Shown: in pieces, positions 22,838 to 34,889 of the stretch
Layout: each line of letters opens with the position of its first letter
How positions within the stretch are numbered: position 1 is the first letter of the stretch
NCBI GenBank assembly: GCA_009823505.1
Contig: VZQC01008856.1
Span: 791,542-855,541, forward strand
DNA: 64,000 bases
Source of the DNA: Rhizomys pruinosus
Taxonomy: Eukaryota; Chordata; Mammalia; Rodentia; Spalacidae
Direction: 5' to 3'
Position numbers and translations under genes: made by a program
The notes under the pieces: model-generated
Seen by the model: only the letters and a program-made list of their open reading frames with translations
Database searches by the model: none
Told to the model about the DNA's origin: nothing

Positions 22838-22994
22838 GCAGGAGGATGGCCAAGGCCCCAGCCCGGCCCGGCCCGAGGCAGGAGAAACTGGCCTGGGAGT
22901 CTGTCCTTGGCTCAGTTCTGTTGTTCTGGGAGCTAAGAGATTTGTTTCCATTTTAGGGACAGCTCCGGAGACTGCCATTCCCTTCCCAGCTTTA

Positions 22995-23195
22995 TTAATA
23001 TTTCATTAATCGTAAGTGAGTACTTACTGTGTCCGTACATGTTCCAAGTGCTGGGCTCTAAACCTTAAAAAATAGTTCCTGCTGTTTTTGAAGAGAAGGC
23101 ACAGAGAGGATGAGTCACTGGCTCCGGGCCACACAGCTAGGCGTGGTTGGCCCCAGCTTTGGATGTGGGCTGTTTGAATCCAGGCCTCTGTTGGC
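22995..23195 (-). repeat. MIR element
   Basis: gagtacttactgtgtccgta, ggcacagagaggatgagtca and ccacacagctaggcgtggtt follow the antisense MIR order. This is an old mammalian SINE. Confidence 0.75.
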
Positions 23196-23599
23196 AGGTG
23201 AGGCGGCTTGTGGTTTTTGTGTTGCAGGGAGGGTCAGCCTCTGGTTAAACCTCCTTGGCCCTACAGGAGGGATCTGTGGTGTTCCACCAGGGCTTGCACC
23301 TCTGCTGCCTCCCAGGGTGGAAGCAACGGTACACGGGACAGGCCAGACTGCTAGGACCCAGCAGCCGGACCTCACAGAGACTCCTCGAGGATGCTGTGCT
23401 GTGAGGCAGGCTTCCACGCTGCTGGTGACCAACCGTCTCTGCTCCTTAAGGGCCTCTGTGTTGCTTCCTGTTTGGGACCCTCAAATGTGTCCCTCTTCTC
23501 CCCACCCCTCCTGCCACTATCTGACTCAGGTCAGGACAGAGTCAGAGACATTCCTTCTGCCCACCAAGTTTTCTGCTGACACTGTAAATATTGCTAAGT

Positions 23600-23720
23600 G
23601 TTGAGCAAGTCTCTCTATGACTCAGTTGTCATGTCTATAAAATGGGTTGACTGGCGTCTTCCTTCCTCCCGGGGCTTTGGGAAGAATCTGGTGAGATTAT
23701 TATTATTATTATTATTGACT
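23600..23720 (+). repeat. MIR element and (ATT)n run
   Basis: gagcaagtctctctatgact and tctataaaatgggttgactg follow the sense MIR core. A short ATT run (23698-23716) follows. Confidence 0.65.
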
Positions 23721-23739
23721 ACTTTGTACCAAGTTTTGA

Positions 23740-23940
23740 GGTTGGGTCTTTAGCTTACTGGTAGTGTGTGTGCCTGGCGTGGATGAGGCCCCTACACTCG
23801 AGCATGGTGGCCCATGCTTGTGATCCAGCCACTAGGGAAGTGAATGCGGGAGTATCAGAAGTTCAAGGTCATCCTCGGCTACAGAGTGAGTTTAAGGTCA
23901 CCTTGGCTACAGAAAACCCTCGCCTCAAATAAACAATTTT
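23740..23940 (+). repeat. B4-type SINE
   Basis: An ID-like head (ggtctttagcttactggtag) is joined to a B1-like body (gcatggtggcccatgcttgt) and an A-rich end. Confidence 0.65.
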
Positions 23941-24289
23941 TCAGAAAGGTGTTGAGAAGTGGTTTGGTAGGTTCCTAAACCAAAGGAAATCTGGGTCTTT
24001 TTGGAGCCCAGGTGCTGAAGGAGAGCTGGTCAGTGCAGGGTCCATGCCCAGGAGGAAGCAGAGGAGTCCAGAGCTCAGATCCCTGCCCATCAGGATAAAA
24101 GCCAGCCTGGACGTCCCTTGGTAGAGGGAGTGAAGGTGCCTAAGACCTGACTGGGTCGCACGAAATGGCCCCAAGTCTCCTGCCTGTGCTCAGAGGGTGC
24201 TAGGCCAAAGTAAACTCTTTCCCAGCCCCCACCCCCACCACAGGCTGTTCCTGGCGCACTGCCCTCCCCCAGAACCCCAGTGACCCGCA

Positions 24290-24416
24290 TCACGTGACTC
24301 AGACATGGGAAGAAGGGCCCAGCTGTGGGAGGTGGTGGCGGCTAGGGACTGAGTGTGCAGGGTGGGCCTCCCAGGAAATCCAGCTGCGCAGGAAGCAGGC
24401 CAGCACTTCCGGAAGT
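24290..24416. promoter_or_regulatory. Motif cluster: E-box/AP-1 composite and palindromic ETS site
   Basis: TCACGTGACTCA (24290-24301) overlaps a TFEB/MITF-type E-box (TCACGTGA) with an AP-1 site (TGACTCA). The 12-base palindrome ACTTCCGGAAGT (24405-24416) holds the ETS core CCGGAAGT on both strands. The surrounding sequence is unique. Enhancer function is inferred. Confidence 0.35.
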
Positions 24417-25034
24417 CTACGTGATGGGGGATGGACTCTGTAGCCATGACCCCCTCGTGCTGTGGTCCAGAGCCCTCGGGCAGCACTGGTGACCTTTCCA
24501 GCCAAGGGGACACTGCCCACCTGTGGAGTGAGCCTCAGCTAAGTTGGTCTGCCTTCCAGCCCTGCAGCCAGCTGCGTCTGCCCCTTGGAGCCTCATGCCT
24601 CAGTCCGAGGAACCTCTCTACTGCCTTTTACTCCGTGTTCTGGGAAAGGCAGGGTCATTATGTCCCCAGGGACTGGGCACACACATGTTGGGAGCCTCAA
24701 GAGGAGAGAGCTGCACCTTCCCACCTACCCGTGCAGTCCTCTCCCAAACGCCCATCCAGCAGATCGATACCTATCAAAGTAGGGCCTGGGTATGGCGCAA
24801 AGCCTCATGGGTGGCCTGTGGCCTGAGATCTTTGGTGGTGGCCACGTGACCCAGGACAGACACAGGATGAGGGTTCCTGGAAAGACCACAGGTCCTCACA
24901 GGAAAAAGGAGAAACTGCTTAGAGGGCCGGATGTCTCCCGCTGAATGGGGGGGGGGCTCCCATGCTGTAAGTCTATCCTCAGAGAGGCCTGTGCAGAAGT
25001 CAAGATGGCCAAGGCTCCTGGCCCCAGGGCACCT

Positions 25035-25160
25035 TGGGCTTTTCATTTTATTTTTGGGACAGGGTCTTACTCTCCGTAGTCTAAGCTGGCTTTGAACTCT
25101 CTGTAGTTGTCCTGCCTCAACCTCCAAAGTGCTGGCGAAGCAGCCACCAGGCCCAGCCAC
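25035..25160 (-). repeat. B1 SINE, diverged
   Basis: Antisense B1 text: gggacagggtcttactctcc and ctcaacctccaaagtgctgg. Confidence 0.6.
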
Positions 25161-25330
25161 TGTGTAGCCCTCCCCAACTACACAGGTGCCTCTGCATCTC
25201 CCAGCCCCTCCCAGAGCATGCAGTATAGGGCCCCAGGGCAGGAAGCAGCCTTCTGCCCACTGGCCTGTGAGACCTGAAACTGCTTCCCCAACAGATCCTG
25301 TGTTCTCCGGCCCCCCCCAGCCCATATTGT

Positions 25331-25459
25331 CCTCCATCTGACTCCTTGCTCCATGCCGCCCCCTGCAGTCCGTCCTCCATCTGACTCCTTGCTCCATGCC
25401 GCCCCCTGCAGTCCGTCCTCCATCTGACTCCTTGCTCCATACTGCCCCCTATAGTCTGT
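25331..25459. repeat. 43-bp minisatellite, three copies
   Basis: Units start at 25331, 25374 and 25417, each beginning cctccatctgactccttgct. The first two are identical; the third has a few changes. It extends into repeated protein text on the minus strand, which is not evidence of coding. Confidence 0.95.
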
Positions 25460-25869
25460 CCATCATGGCCTGTGTGACCCCATAGCACCCCAGTCCCAGG
25501 AGAGCTTCACCAGGTGGTGTGTGTGAAGGGTGCCCACTGTCAGTGTGGGTAGGCCACACATGGCCACACACTGTCCCAGGAGACTGCTGGCTGCACCTGC
25601 CCTGTTTGGGACACACGGATTCTTTCTGTGGAGGGCATTCCCTCTGCCTGCTGTGATGCTGGGACGCCCCTGCCTGTGCTGCTCCAGGAACATGGGCTTG
25701 CCCCAGGCTAGCTGTATACCTTGTCTGCTCCTGGTTCTCCCCGGCTGCCTCACTCTGGTCTCTGGCATGGCCTTAGAGAGGGTTCTTTGTCACCAGCACA
25801 CAAGGCTCTCTTGCTTTGGGGGTTTTCTGCAAGCTGTGACAGGCACTTGATGGCCCTCGGTCATTTTGG

Positions 25870-26025
25870 TCTTACATTTCATTTACTGTGTGTGCGTGTG
25901 ACCTCTCGCATGCACTGCATGGCACATGGCTGTTGGCTGTTACAGGATAACTAGTGGGAGTCCTGGGAATCGAACTCTAGTTGTCAGGCTTGGTGACAAG
26001 CTCCTTTACCTGCTGAGCCATCTTG
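25870..26025 (-). repeat. B3-like SINE
   Basis: Antisense body with cctgggaatcgaactctagt and the end ctgctgagccatcttgtagg. Confidence 0.7.
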
Positions 26026-26564
26026 TAGGCCCTGTTTTTTCCATGTGCCCTTCAAAGGGGCAGGGACAGGGGACACTGGCTTGTCATCTGCACTCTGTGA
26101 ATGTCTATTTAGCACTAGAGGAGGTCAGAGAGAGAGAGTTCTCTGGGCACCCTGGCAGAAGTGGTAGGGATGTGGGCCTGCAGATGGAGGGCTAGGAGCA
26201 AAGGAGCCTCGCTTGCCCACCTTTGTAGACAACTAGGCAGCAAAGATGCAGTGAATAGATTGCTAAGGAAGTGGGCAGAGAGGCCTGTGCTTGCAGGTGT
26301 GTCTTGAGTTCCCCATGAGTGGGATCTGTGTACGATTCTCTGTGTGTGCACCCTGGCACAGGCCTGTACTGGAAGTGACACTGTGTGTGCCAGGAGTGTC
26401 ACTGCTGCCCACAGCCACCCTCAAATCACGGACTGAGATGATGGAAGCCATTGGAGGGGATCCTTAAACAAGAAAGAGGGGTAATGTGGGCTTGTTTCGA
26501 CCGGCCTGAGGCTGCATGGGGAGAGTGCTGACGACACGCAGGGCGAGATCGTTCCAGAAGCGTG

Positions 26565-27300
26565 AGGTCAGGTGTTGGTGGCACATGTCTGTAATCCCAA
26601 TACTTGAGAATTTGAGGCTGGAGTCTGACCCAGGAGTATTGTGAGTTTGAGGCCAGCCTACAGAGTAAGACCCCACCTCAAACAAAAACAGAAAAGAAAA
26701 AAGGGCAAGGGCTGAAAAGATGGCTCAGTGGTTAAGAGCACTGGGTGCTCTTACAGAGGACCAGGGGGGATCTGGGGCCCTCTTCTGGCCTCTCCAGGTA
26801 TTGCACACATGGGTATGCTCACATAGCTTGAGGCCACACACTCATATAACTTAATATAAAAAAATAAAAATAACGGGGCTGGAGAGATGGCCTAGCGGTT
26901 AAGAGCACCGACCGCTCTTACAGAGGACCCGGGTTCGATCCCCAGCACCCACATGGCGGCTGAGAACCGTCTGAAGCTCCAATTCCAGGAGAACTCCAGT
27001 TCCAGGGGAATCCGAGACCCTCTTCTGAACTCCGCGGCGTTGCACGACATGGGTGCACAGACTTGCATGCAGACAGTACATTCATACACATACAGAAATA
27101 AATAAAAAAAAATAAATAAATAAAAAATAAAAATAAGCTGGCCATGGTGGTGCACGCCTTTAATCCCAGCACTCGGGAGGCAGAGGCAAGTAGATCTCTG
27201 TGAGTTCAAGTCCAGCCTGGTCTACATAGTGAGTTCCAGGCTAGCTAGGGCTACAGGGAGACACTGTCTTAAAAACCAAAAAGTAAAAACAAAAACACAA
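26565..27300 (+). repeat. Array of four sense SINEs (B1, B2-like, young B2-like, B1)
   Basis: B1-like (about 26570-26700), truncated B2-like (about 26707-26873), young full-length B2-like of the 17-bp-duplication type (26875-27134) and B1 (about 27136-27285). All four are in the same orientation and nearly end to end. Confidence 0.85.
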
Positions 27301-28945
27301 AGCAAAACAAAACTCCTCACTGGGCTTGAGCTCTTGGAGGAAGCCGTGGGCAGGTGGGCTTCCTGGTGGTTACGGGAGGTGCCTCCCCAGCAGCCTGGCC
27401 CTCGCCAGTGACCAAGTACCGTGAGCTCGGTGTTTCTCTCTTTTGTCGAGACGTCTCAGTGTTAAGGATTCTGAGGCCAGGCGGGAAAGCTTGTGCCAGG
27501 GATCCATGTTGTCTGCCCGGGCAGGGGAAGATGGTGGGCGGCTGGGTGACTGAGCGGCTCTGCTTCCGTCCTCTTACTGTTTCTGCCTGTGCTCTGCAGT
27601 GGTGCTGGGTGAGCACCTGGACTCCACTCTGGCCTGTTGGCTCTTCTCCCGCTGCCCAGGCCTAGCTCACCGTTTGTTCACAGGCATCACTCACCCTGCC
27701 CTACAGCTGCCACAGAACCAGCCTTTCCCACTTGCCAGCCACTGAGCCCAGCCATCTCCACTGCCTCCTGAAACGGTCTCAGAATCGTAGGAAGCACAGA
27801 GAGGATGAGGTGTTGGGCCATGGTCACACAGCAGGTGCTTGGCCGTAATAGGATCCAAGCCCGATCTGTGACATCCTTCCTCTCCTGCCCCCCCCCCCAG
27901 GCTTTGGGGAAAGGAACATTGGCAAGGAAGCCAGGAAAAGGACAGCTGTGTGGCCTCGTCTCAGACTAGGTTCAGGAAGCAGGCTGGTAATCTCAGATGC
28001 AATTAAGCAGTACAGCCTGAAATGTCAACAGAGTACCGGCCGTCTATGCACGTTCAATCTCAGTTGGAGAGAGGATGCTGCGGCGGGAGTGGGTTGTTAG
28101 CCATGTGTGTCCCACTGTGCCTACCTACATATGGGTGGAACTTTCTGGAACCTTCCAGCCTACTTATATAGAAAGGGGGACTTAGACCCCCTACCCCTGG
28201 CTGGTCAGACAATACTTAGGTCAGCGGTCAAGGCAGGTCTGTGACAATGTTCCTTTCCACACAGGGACAGTGACCCTGGGGTTGGTCTGATGGGGTTGGT
28301 GGCACAGGTGTTCCGAGTAGGCAGGGCATGTTCCTACCCACTTCCTCTCCTGGGAATCAGATCAGCTGTCCCTACCAGCCTTGGTTTCTGGCCAGACAAC
28401 AAGACAGTGACATTAGAGACAGAGCTGGCTAGGTGAAGGTGCCAGCCGCCCTCCCCCAGCGTGGCCTCTCTTGGCACTCTGCCCCACCGTCCTCACCCCA
28501 CGCATCACCAGCCGTCCAGAAGTCTCAGGAATCTTGGACAGTGTACTCTCCAGATCTGTCCTTGGACAGCTTGCCCTCTTACACCCGGGGGTTCCCTCTG
28601 CCTGCATTTTTCCTGGGGCTGTCATGCCTGTGGGGCTGGAGGATCAAGCAGAGCCTGTTGACACAAACCCTGGCTGAACCCGTGTGCTCTCTGCAGCCCG
28701 CAGTGGCCTCGTTGGAACTGGAAAGGGGGCCTCGGTGCAGGCCTTTGCGGCGCCTGCCCTACATCCAGCTCTTGGCTCTGGAGAGGGAATGGGATCCCTG
28801 CCTCACGGAGCTGCCGGGGAGACTCCAGACCAGGCCCCCGGCAGCTCCTTGTGGCTTTCGCTGTTTGGCAGGCGAGGCCAGTAGGCGGATGGCAGGTCTG
28901 CTGGGGCGGGCTGTCTTCTCCTTGGAGGGCTGCCTGCTTCTTTCA
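27300..28945. other. Septin9: SINE-free unique intron with a MIR remnant
   Basis: GC-rich sequence with no exon. A MIR-like antisense piece is seen at about 27775-27875 (gcacagagaggatgaggtgt, then catggtcacacagcaggtgc). The 171-codon frame at 28433-28948 has no recognisable domain. Confidence 0.5.
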
Positions 28946-30100
28946 TAATTACTTTTTTATTTTCTTTTGAGTCAGGGTCTCACTCCATAGTTAGGCTGGC
29001 CTCAAATACAAGGCAGTCCTCCCGTCTCAGCTGCCCCAAGCACATCCAATCGTGTACCGTCACACACAGTATTTGTTTATATTTTTATTTATTTATGTAT
29101 GTATGCATTTTTGGGACAAGGTTTCCCTGTAGCCCCACCTGGCCTTGTTCTCACAGAGCTCTGTCTGCCTCTGCCTCCTGAGCCCTGGGATTAAAGACCT
29201 GTACCATCACTCCCAGCTGTCAATTATTTATTGGAGGTCTCTTCTACCCAGGCTGGTCTCAAACTCCTGAATATTCTGCTTCTACCTCCTGAGTGCTGAT
29301 ATTTGGGGTGTGTACCCCACTCTGTCTGATTTATGAGTTTATTAATGTGTTTATTTATTTTTACATTTATTTATTTTGTGTGTGTTTATGTTTGGATGTG
29401 TGCCAGGATGCACAAGTGGAGGCCACGGACACTTTGTGAGTCCTGGTTCTCTCCTTCACCATGTGGGGCTCAGAGATCTCACTCAGGTCATTGGACTTAG
29501 CAGCAAGCACCTTTACCTACTGTGCCATCTCACTGGGTCGTGTTTTTTGTTTTGTTTTGTTTTCAGACAGGGTTTCACTGTGTAGCCCTGGTTGGACTAG
29601 AACTTGTTACATACACAAGCTGGCCTTAAACTTGTGGTGACCCTCTTGCCTCTGCCCCTGCCCCATCAAGTGCTAGGATTACTACCTTGTACCACCATGC
29701 CTGGCTTGGATTTTTACATTTTATTTTCATTCAGTTTAATTTTGTTTGTTTGTTTGCTTGCTTGCTTCTTTAGGATTTTTGGAAAAGGTCTTCTTATAGC
29801 CCAGGCTGGCCTTGAACTCATTAAGTAGCAGCAAGCAACAATGAACTCCTCTTCCTCTTGCCTATACCTCCCGAATGATGGGATTATAAGCATACGGCAC
29901 CACATCTGGCAGGAGTTTTTTAATCAATCAACAATCAATTTATTGTATTTTTGAGGCAGGGTCTCTCTGTAGCCCCAGCTGGCCTGGAGCTCACTATGTT
30001 GAGGCTGGCCTTGAACTCACAGAGATCTGCCTGAGATCTGCCTGACTCTGCCTCCCAAGTGCTGGTATTAAAGGTGTGCACCACCACACCTGGCAAGTTT
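28945..30100 (-). repeat. Cluster of antisense B1, B3-like and B1-like SINEs
   Basis: B1-like pieces about 28960-29080, 29100-29220, 29225-29330, 29545-29705, 29770-29910 and 29945-30100, with a B3-like copy about 29356-29540. All are antisense to the gene, which is why T-runs recur on the + strand. Confidence 0.75.
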
Positions 30101-30484
30101 TTAAACAAGAACAAGTTTGGTGACTTCTCCTTGGTCCTCTTGGTGTCATTTGAGACGACCTTTCTGACCTTCTGCTTGAGTTGGAAACAGGGGGAGACCA
30201 TTTCAGCAGAGGCCCGGGTCCTAGGGCATGGGTACAGAGTCTGCTCTGCTTGTCTGGGGTTCTTTGTGTGTTGGTCTGAGCAACCCCACCACACAGACTT
30301 GCTCTGCCCTAGGGCAGGCTTTTTCTGGTATATTCCCTCTGTAAAATGGGCTCATAGAAACACCCGTAGATGTGTTTGCGGGCACAGTGGGCTCAAGATA
30401 GGTTGGCCTTGGCAGAATATTTGATCTACTGTGGCTACTGTGGTCAGCCCAGCAAAAGCCCTTTGTGTTTGTCCTTGTCCTCCT

Positions 30485-30630
30485 CCTCAGCCATCCATCC
30501 ATCCATCTGTCTGTCCGTCTGTCCATTCATTCGTCCATCCATCTATTCATCCACCCATCTACCCACCTGTCTGTATGTCCATTCATCTATCATCCCCCAA
30601 TCCACCCACCCATCCACCCACATGCCTTTT
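30485..30630. repeat. (CCAT)n-type microsatellite
   Basis: About 145 bases of CCAT/CTGT/CATC tetramers with interruptions. The open frames with Ile-His-Pro-Ser repeats across it are products of the microsatellite. Confidence 0.9.
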
Positions 30631-30639
30631 GGTACCAGT

Positions 30640-33000
30640 CCCCCTGCTGGTACAGAGAACTGGGAGGAGAGAGAGGTAGAGCCGGGACAAAGCCCTGCTT
30701 CTTGACTTGCAGTTGGAGCCTGAAGTTCTTACAGGCTCGTCCCTTGATGGACCCTCCCATCCATCCTCAGGGCACCAAAGAAGGCCTCCTTGCTGCGTGA
30801 ACGTGGTCACCTGTGTTCCATTTCCTGGTGAACCGGGGAGAGCTGTGGAGTGAGTCAGTGGGTGGGAAGCCCTTCACGGTGCCCACTGGGGGTACTGTGA
30901 GGCACTGGGAACGAACGGTGGTGCTTACAGTATCTTGTGCGGTTTCCCTTCTCGGGGTATTAGTGGATTTCAGGATGCTGACCAGGGTAGGGAAGGGGAA
31001 ACATTTCCTGGAAACTGTTTTGAGGAGAGTGGGCTTAGTGGGGACAGAGTTGCTGATGGAGGAGCGGAGGTGCAGAGCATAGCCCTCCAGTCTCTCTCCC
31101 AGTTGACTTGTGGTCTTAGCTCTGAGAAGGAACTGCCTGCTGCAGGCACTTCTTCAAGTTGGAAAAGCTCCTCGCTTCCCAGCGCTCCCCACCCCTCCCC
31201 CTTTCCTTCTGGGACAAGATGTGTTGGATTTGTAGGAGCAGAAAGCCCAGGCTCCAGGTGGCTTCAGCTGTGAGGGGAAATTTACTGATGTCCCTGAGCT
31301 CCGTCCGTCAGTCCAAGGACATTACGGAAGAGCCCTTCCTGCTGTCCTCTGCCGCTATACGCCCCCCACCCCCCCCCAGGCTGCAAGCTGTGCCCCTTCC
31401 TGTGGGCCTCTTCCACCATTCAGGAAACCCTCTCTGGGGGAACGTGGTTGGTCACAGGGCAACTTTGCAGCCCCCAGCTGCCGCCTGTCATCTGATACAA
31501 GACTGAAATTCGGTGTGGGGGGGGAGGCCCTGGGAGAGTGGGCAGGGGTTCCCCAGCATAGGGAGGGGGAGGGGCTGGACAGGGGAGTCAGGGCAGGGTC
31601 TGTGAAGAGGCCTTCCTGCCGGAGGGGGAGGGAGGCCCCCTTCCCTCAGGCGGGACTTCGTGTTTCTGAGCTGTCCCTGTGTCCTGGCGGCCAGAAGGCA
31701 CGGGGCCCTGCCTGCCCTGGAGCCTGGCTGGAAGCAGCAGCTGTGCCCTGTGCTGTGACCCATTGAGAGGGATCGGACTGAGGCTCAAGTGAGCAGCTGT
31801 CCACAATGGGCTGAGAGTCGTGACAAGGTGGAGATGAGGGCGCAGAGGAAGAGTAGGCTCAGGCTGGCCAGCTGCCTGCCTTTTCCTCCTCCTGGGGTCC
31901 CCGGCCTTTCAGCCACAGTGTGGCTTCCTGTGCTGCCCACCCCCCCCACTCCATCTTCCCGTATGGTATGGTAGTAATTAAGCCCCTTCCGCCCTTGCTG
32001 GAGGATGGGCTGAGGGGGGCCTCCCCAGTGGGACTTCCAGAACTGTCTTTCAACTCTGCGTGCGTCTGGTCTCTTGTTGTGGATGGTTATTGCAGCATGT
32101 GCATGGTCACTCGTCTCAGGTCTGGCTTCTGTGGGCTGGTGCGTTGTGAGGTGTCATACTCCAGTGTTCTACTGGGATGGGGTTCATCCTCAGTTTGGGC
32201 AGCTCTAGCCACACTGGCCTGTTTTTTGTAGATGTTTCCATGTAGAGACATGGCTGTGTGAGACTGCACAGGGCTCTGACTCTAGCCTCGACACCCTTCC
32301 GCATGTGGCTTGTGATCGGGAACATCTCGGGGAGAGGGGGCGGCTGCCATCTCTGTGGGTCTCCTGGTAGCAGGTCTGCCGATGTCAATGGAAGGTCTAC
32401 AGAGCTCCAGGGCCTTGTGAGTCCTTTCCTGGGTCTGTGGAGCACAGTCCACAAGCTTCCGTTAGACTGTATGCTCTCCTCACTAGTGGGCTGGGCATGT
32501 AATGGTGGGGGAGGGTGACAGTGTTTGCTGTCTTCTGAGAACTCTCCGTGAGTTTCAGGATGACCAACCCCATGTCCAGGGTCAAGCCACAGATCCCAGG
32601 CCGCCCTGGACACCATGGCCGGACAGGAAGGTCAGTGTTTGCTCTTGGGACTGGAGCAAAGCTGGTTGGGAGCAAGAGAGAAGCGTGGGTTTGAAGAGTT
32701 GGAGGAAAGATGGCACAGCCTTGGGGGTCTCTGATTCCTGAGTCAGAGAGGGGTCACTTCCTGGAACTGACACTGGACTCCAGCTGTGGCCACTGCTGGA
32801 GTGAATGAGGACTCAGAGGAAGCAGGGTGACCATCTTTCTCTGCCAGACTGTTCATCCAAGCGCTCACCAAGCCGACCCTTCTTGGTTTCCAAGATGACA
32901 GGTTCTGTCATTTTTAATTGGTGTGGCCATAAGGCGGCCTGCTGCTTTGATTGGGTACATTGTAGCAGCTGACGGTAACTAGGACTTCCCAAGGGCCCAT
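30640..33000. other. Septin9: Repeat-poor unique intron
   Basis: No SINE or exon is recognised. The region is GC-rich with homopolymer C/G runs, for example near 31365 and 31515. Confidence 0.55.
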
Positions 33001-33330
33001 AATGTCTTCAAGGCTCCTTACCCAGAGTAAATACCTCATTGAATCCAGCATCCCTGTGATGTTTGTTCTGCCATTATTACCGTTTCACTGAAGGCACAGA
33101 GAGGTTGAGCAACTTTTGTCTAAGGACACACAGCTGGTGGGGATAGGAGACTGATCGTTTAAATTTGGGTCTCTTTCCAAACCACTGTCGGTGACCTTAC
33201 TGGCTACTGTAAATTTCCCCCTTGTCAGGGTAGGAAATGTAAGGTCCCGACAGGTTCAGTGACATGGCCTGGGTCACATAGTAGGTTAGTTAATGGCAAG
33301 GCTGGAGTGAATAGGACCTGACTCTGTGGT
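33000..33330 (-). repeat. Two MIR-like remnants
   Basis: ggcacagagaggttgagcaa with acacacagctggtggggata (about 33000-33190), and a second weaker copy about 33220-33320 (gtcacatagtaggttagtta). Confidence 0.65.
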
Positions 33331-34162
33331 CTCTCTGTGTGGCTGGCCAGCTGAGTGGCTTCTACCTCACAGGGCAGCTCTGTCATCCTTCCTGACCTGT
33401 ACCTGACTGGAAGCAGAATGACACGTCTTCCTAGAAAGATGCTGGCACGGTTTGGGCATTGGGTGTAGGAAATGTGTCATCGGAGGTGGCTTCCAAGGCC
33501 GTTTCTGTGCTGCTGGGGTGCACCTTTGCTGGGGGGAGGTGACCTTGAGGATGCGCCTTACGTGAAAGGGTTAACATGGATCACTTCCTCTGCAGCTTTC
33601 CCAGGGTGAGGATGGAACAGAGGGGCCTTATCTGCAGAGGAAGGAGCGGGTGGGGCTCTGCAGGCCGCTCTCCAAGCTCAACCCCAGCACCTTCTGTGGG
33701 CCAGCTGTTCAGAGCCCAGCCTGAAAGGCAGGGGAGGGTTTCCAGCCTTGAGATCTGGTGAATGTGGGATTCATCACTGGGTTTGGCACAGTAGAAATCC
33801 CTGCCCCCCACTCCCGCACACACTCCCCTTTGGGATGGGGGCGGGGACCTATTGGAGTGGAGGCCTGGGCCTGAGCCAGGAGAGCTGGGGGGGGGCGGCA
33901 CTTCCCTTCTTCCCTTTTCCTGTGCCTGCAATCCCTCCTCCCCCCAGGCTGAAATCTCCTCCCTGTTGGAGAGTGGCCTGGCCCTTTTGGCCACTGCTAC
34001 CTACAGTCGGTCTACAGCATCTACAGTGTCTACAGCGGGCCCCTGGGTGGAGTCCTCGTGATGTGGGCAAGAGGTCCCTGTCGGTCCCCGTCCGTGTCCT
34101 GTCCCGTCCCGTCCCCCCCCAACGTTGGCACAAATCCTGCCAGAGAGCCAGGGTGCCACTGT

Positions 34163-34289
34163 GTGGCCCAGAGCAGCAAGAACATCTGTAAGCTGCACAG
34201 GTGACTCACACCTGAAGTCTAGTCAGGGCTGCATAGCATAGCAAGATGAGCGAGAGAGAGTGAGAGAGAGGGAGGAGAGAGAGAGGCAG

Positions 34290-34321
<32 letters not shown>

Positions 34322-34555
34322 AGAGAGAGAGGCAGAGCATGCACGAGAGAGAGCGAGCGAGAGAGAGCGAGAGAGCGAGCGAGAGAGAGCGAGAGAGAGA
34401 GAGAGAGAGAGCGTGGCCCAGAGCAGCAAGAACATCTGTAAGCTGCACAGGTGACTCACACCTGAAGTCTAGTCAGGGCTACATAGCATAGCAAGATGAG
34501 CGAGAGAGAGAGAGAGAGAGGGAGGAGAGAGAGAGGCAGAGCATGCACGAGAGAG

Positions 34556-34600
<45 letters not shown>

Positions 34601-34853
34601 GCAGAGCATGCACGAGAGAGAGCGAGCGAGAGAGAGCGAGAGAGCGAGCGAGAGAGAGCGAGAGAGAGAGAGAGAGAGAGCGTGGCCCAGAGCAGCAAGA
34701 ACATCTGTAAGCTGCACAGGTGACTCACACCTGAAGTCTAGTCAGGGCTACATAGCATAGCAAGATGAGCGAGAGAGAGTGAGAGAGAGGGAGGAGAGAG
34801 AGAGGCAGAGCATGCACGAGAGAGAGCGAGCGAGAGAGAGCGAGAGAGCGAGC

Positions 34854-34887
<34 letters not shown>

Positions 34888-34888
34888 C
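34163..34888. repeat. Three-copy GA-rich tandem repeat
   Basis: Units start at 34163, 34413 and 34682 (periods 250 and 269; the last is 207 bases). Each has a roughly 85-base unique head (gtggcccagagcagcaagaa to agcatagcaagatgagc) and a long (GA)n body with GAGC and catgcac interruptions. The polypurine strand is the + strand. Frames of Arg-Glu or Ser-Leu repeats are artefacts. Confidence 0.95.
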
Positions 34889-34889
34889 C

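Noticed and set aside
25331..25459. CRISPR-like array
   Set aside because: The units are contiguous tandem repeats without spacers, in a mammalian intron.
25117..25488. Repeated peptide (MEDGLQGAAWSKESDG) on the minus strand
   Set aside because: It is produced by the 43-bp minisatellite; no start context, domain or splice signals support coding.
26892..27209. Recurring small protein containing CTRVVQ and GAGDRTRVL, seen at several loci
   Set aside because: It is the translation of the B2-like SINE (also at 14151, 15341, 40423, 43919, 45231 and 51244); the repetition comes from the element, not from a gene family.
30370..30800. Open frames rich in Ile-His-Pro-Ser
   Set aside because: They are caused by the CCAT-type microsatellite.
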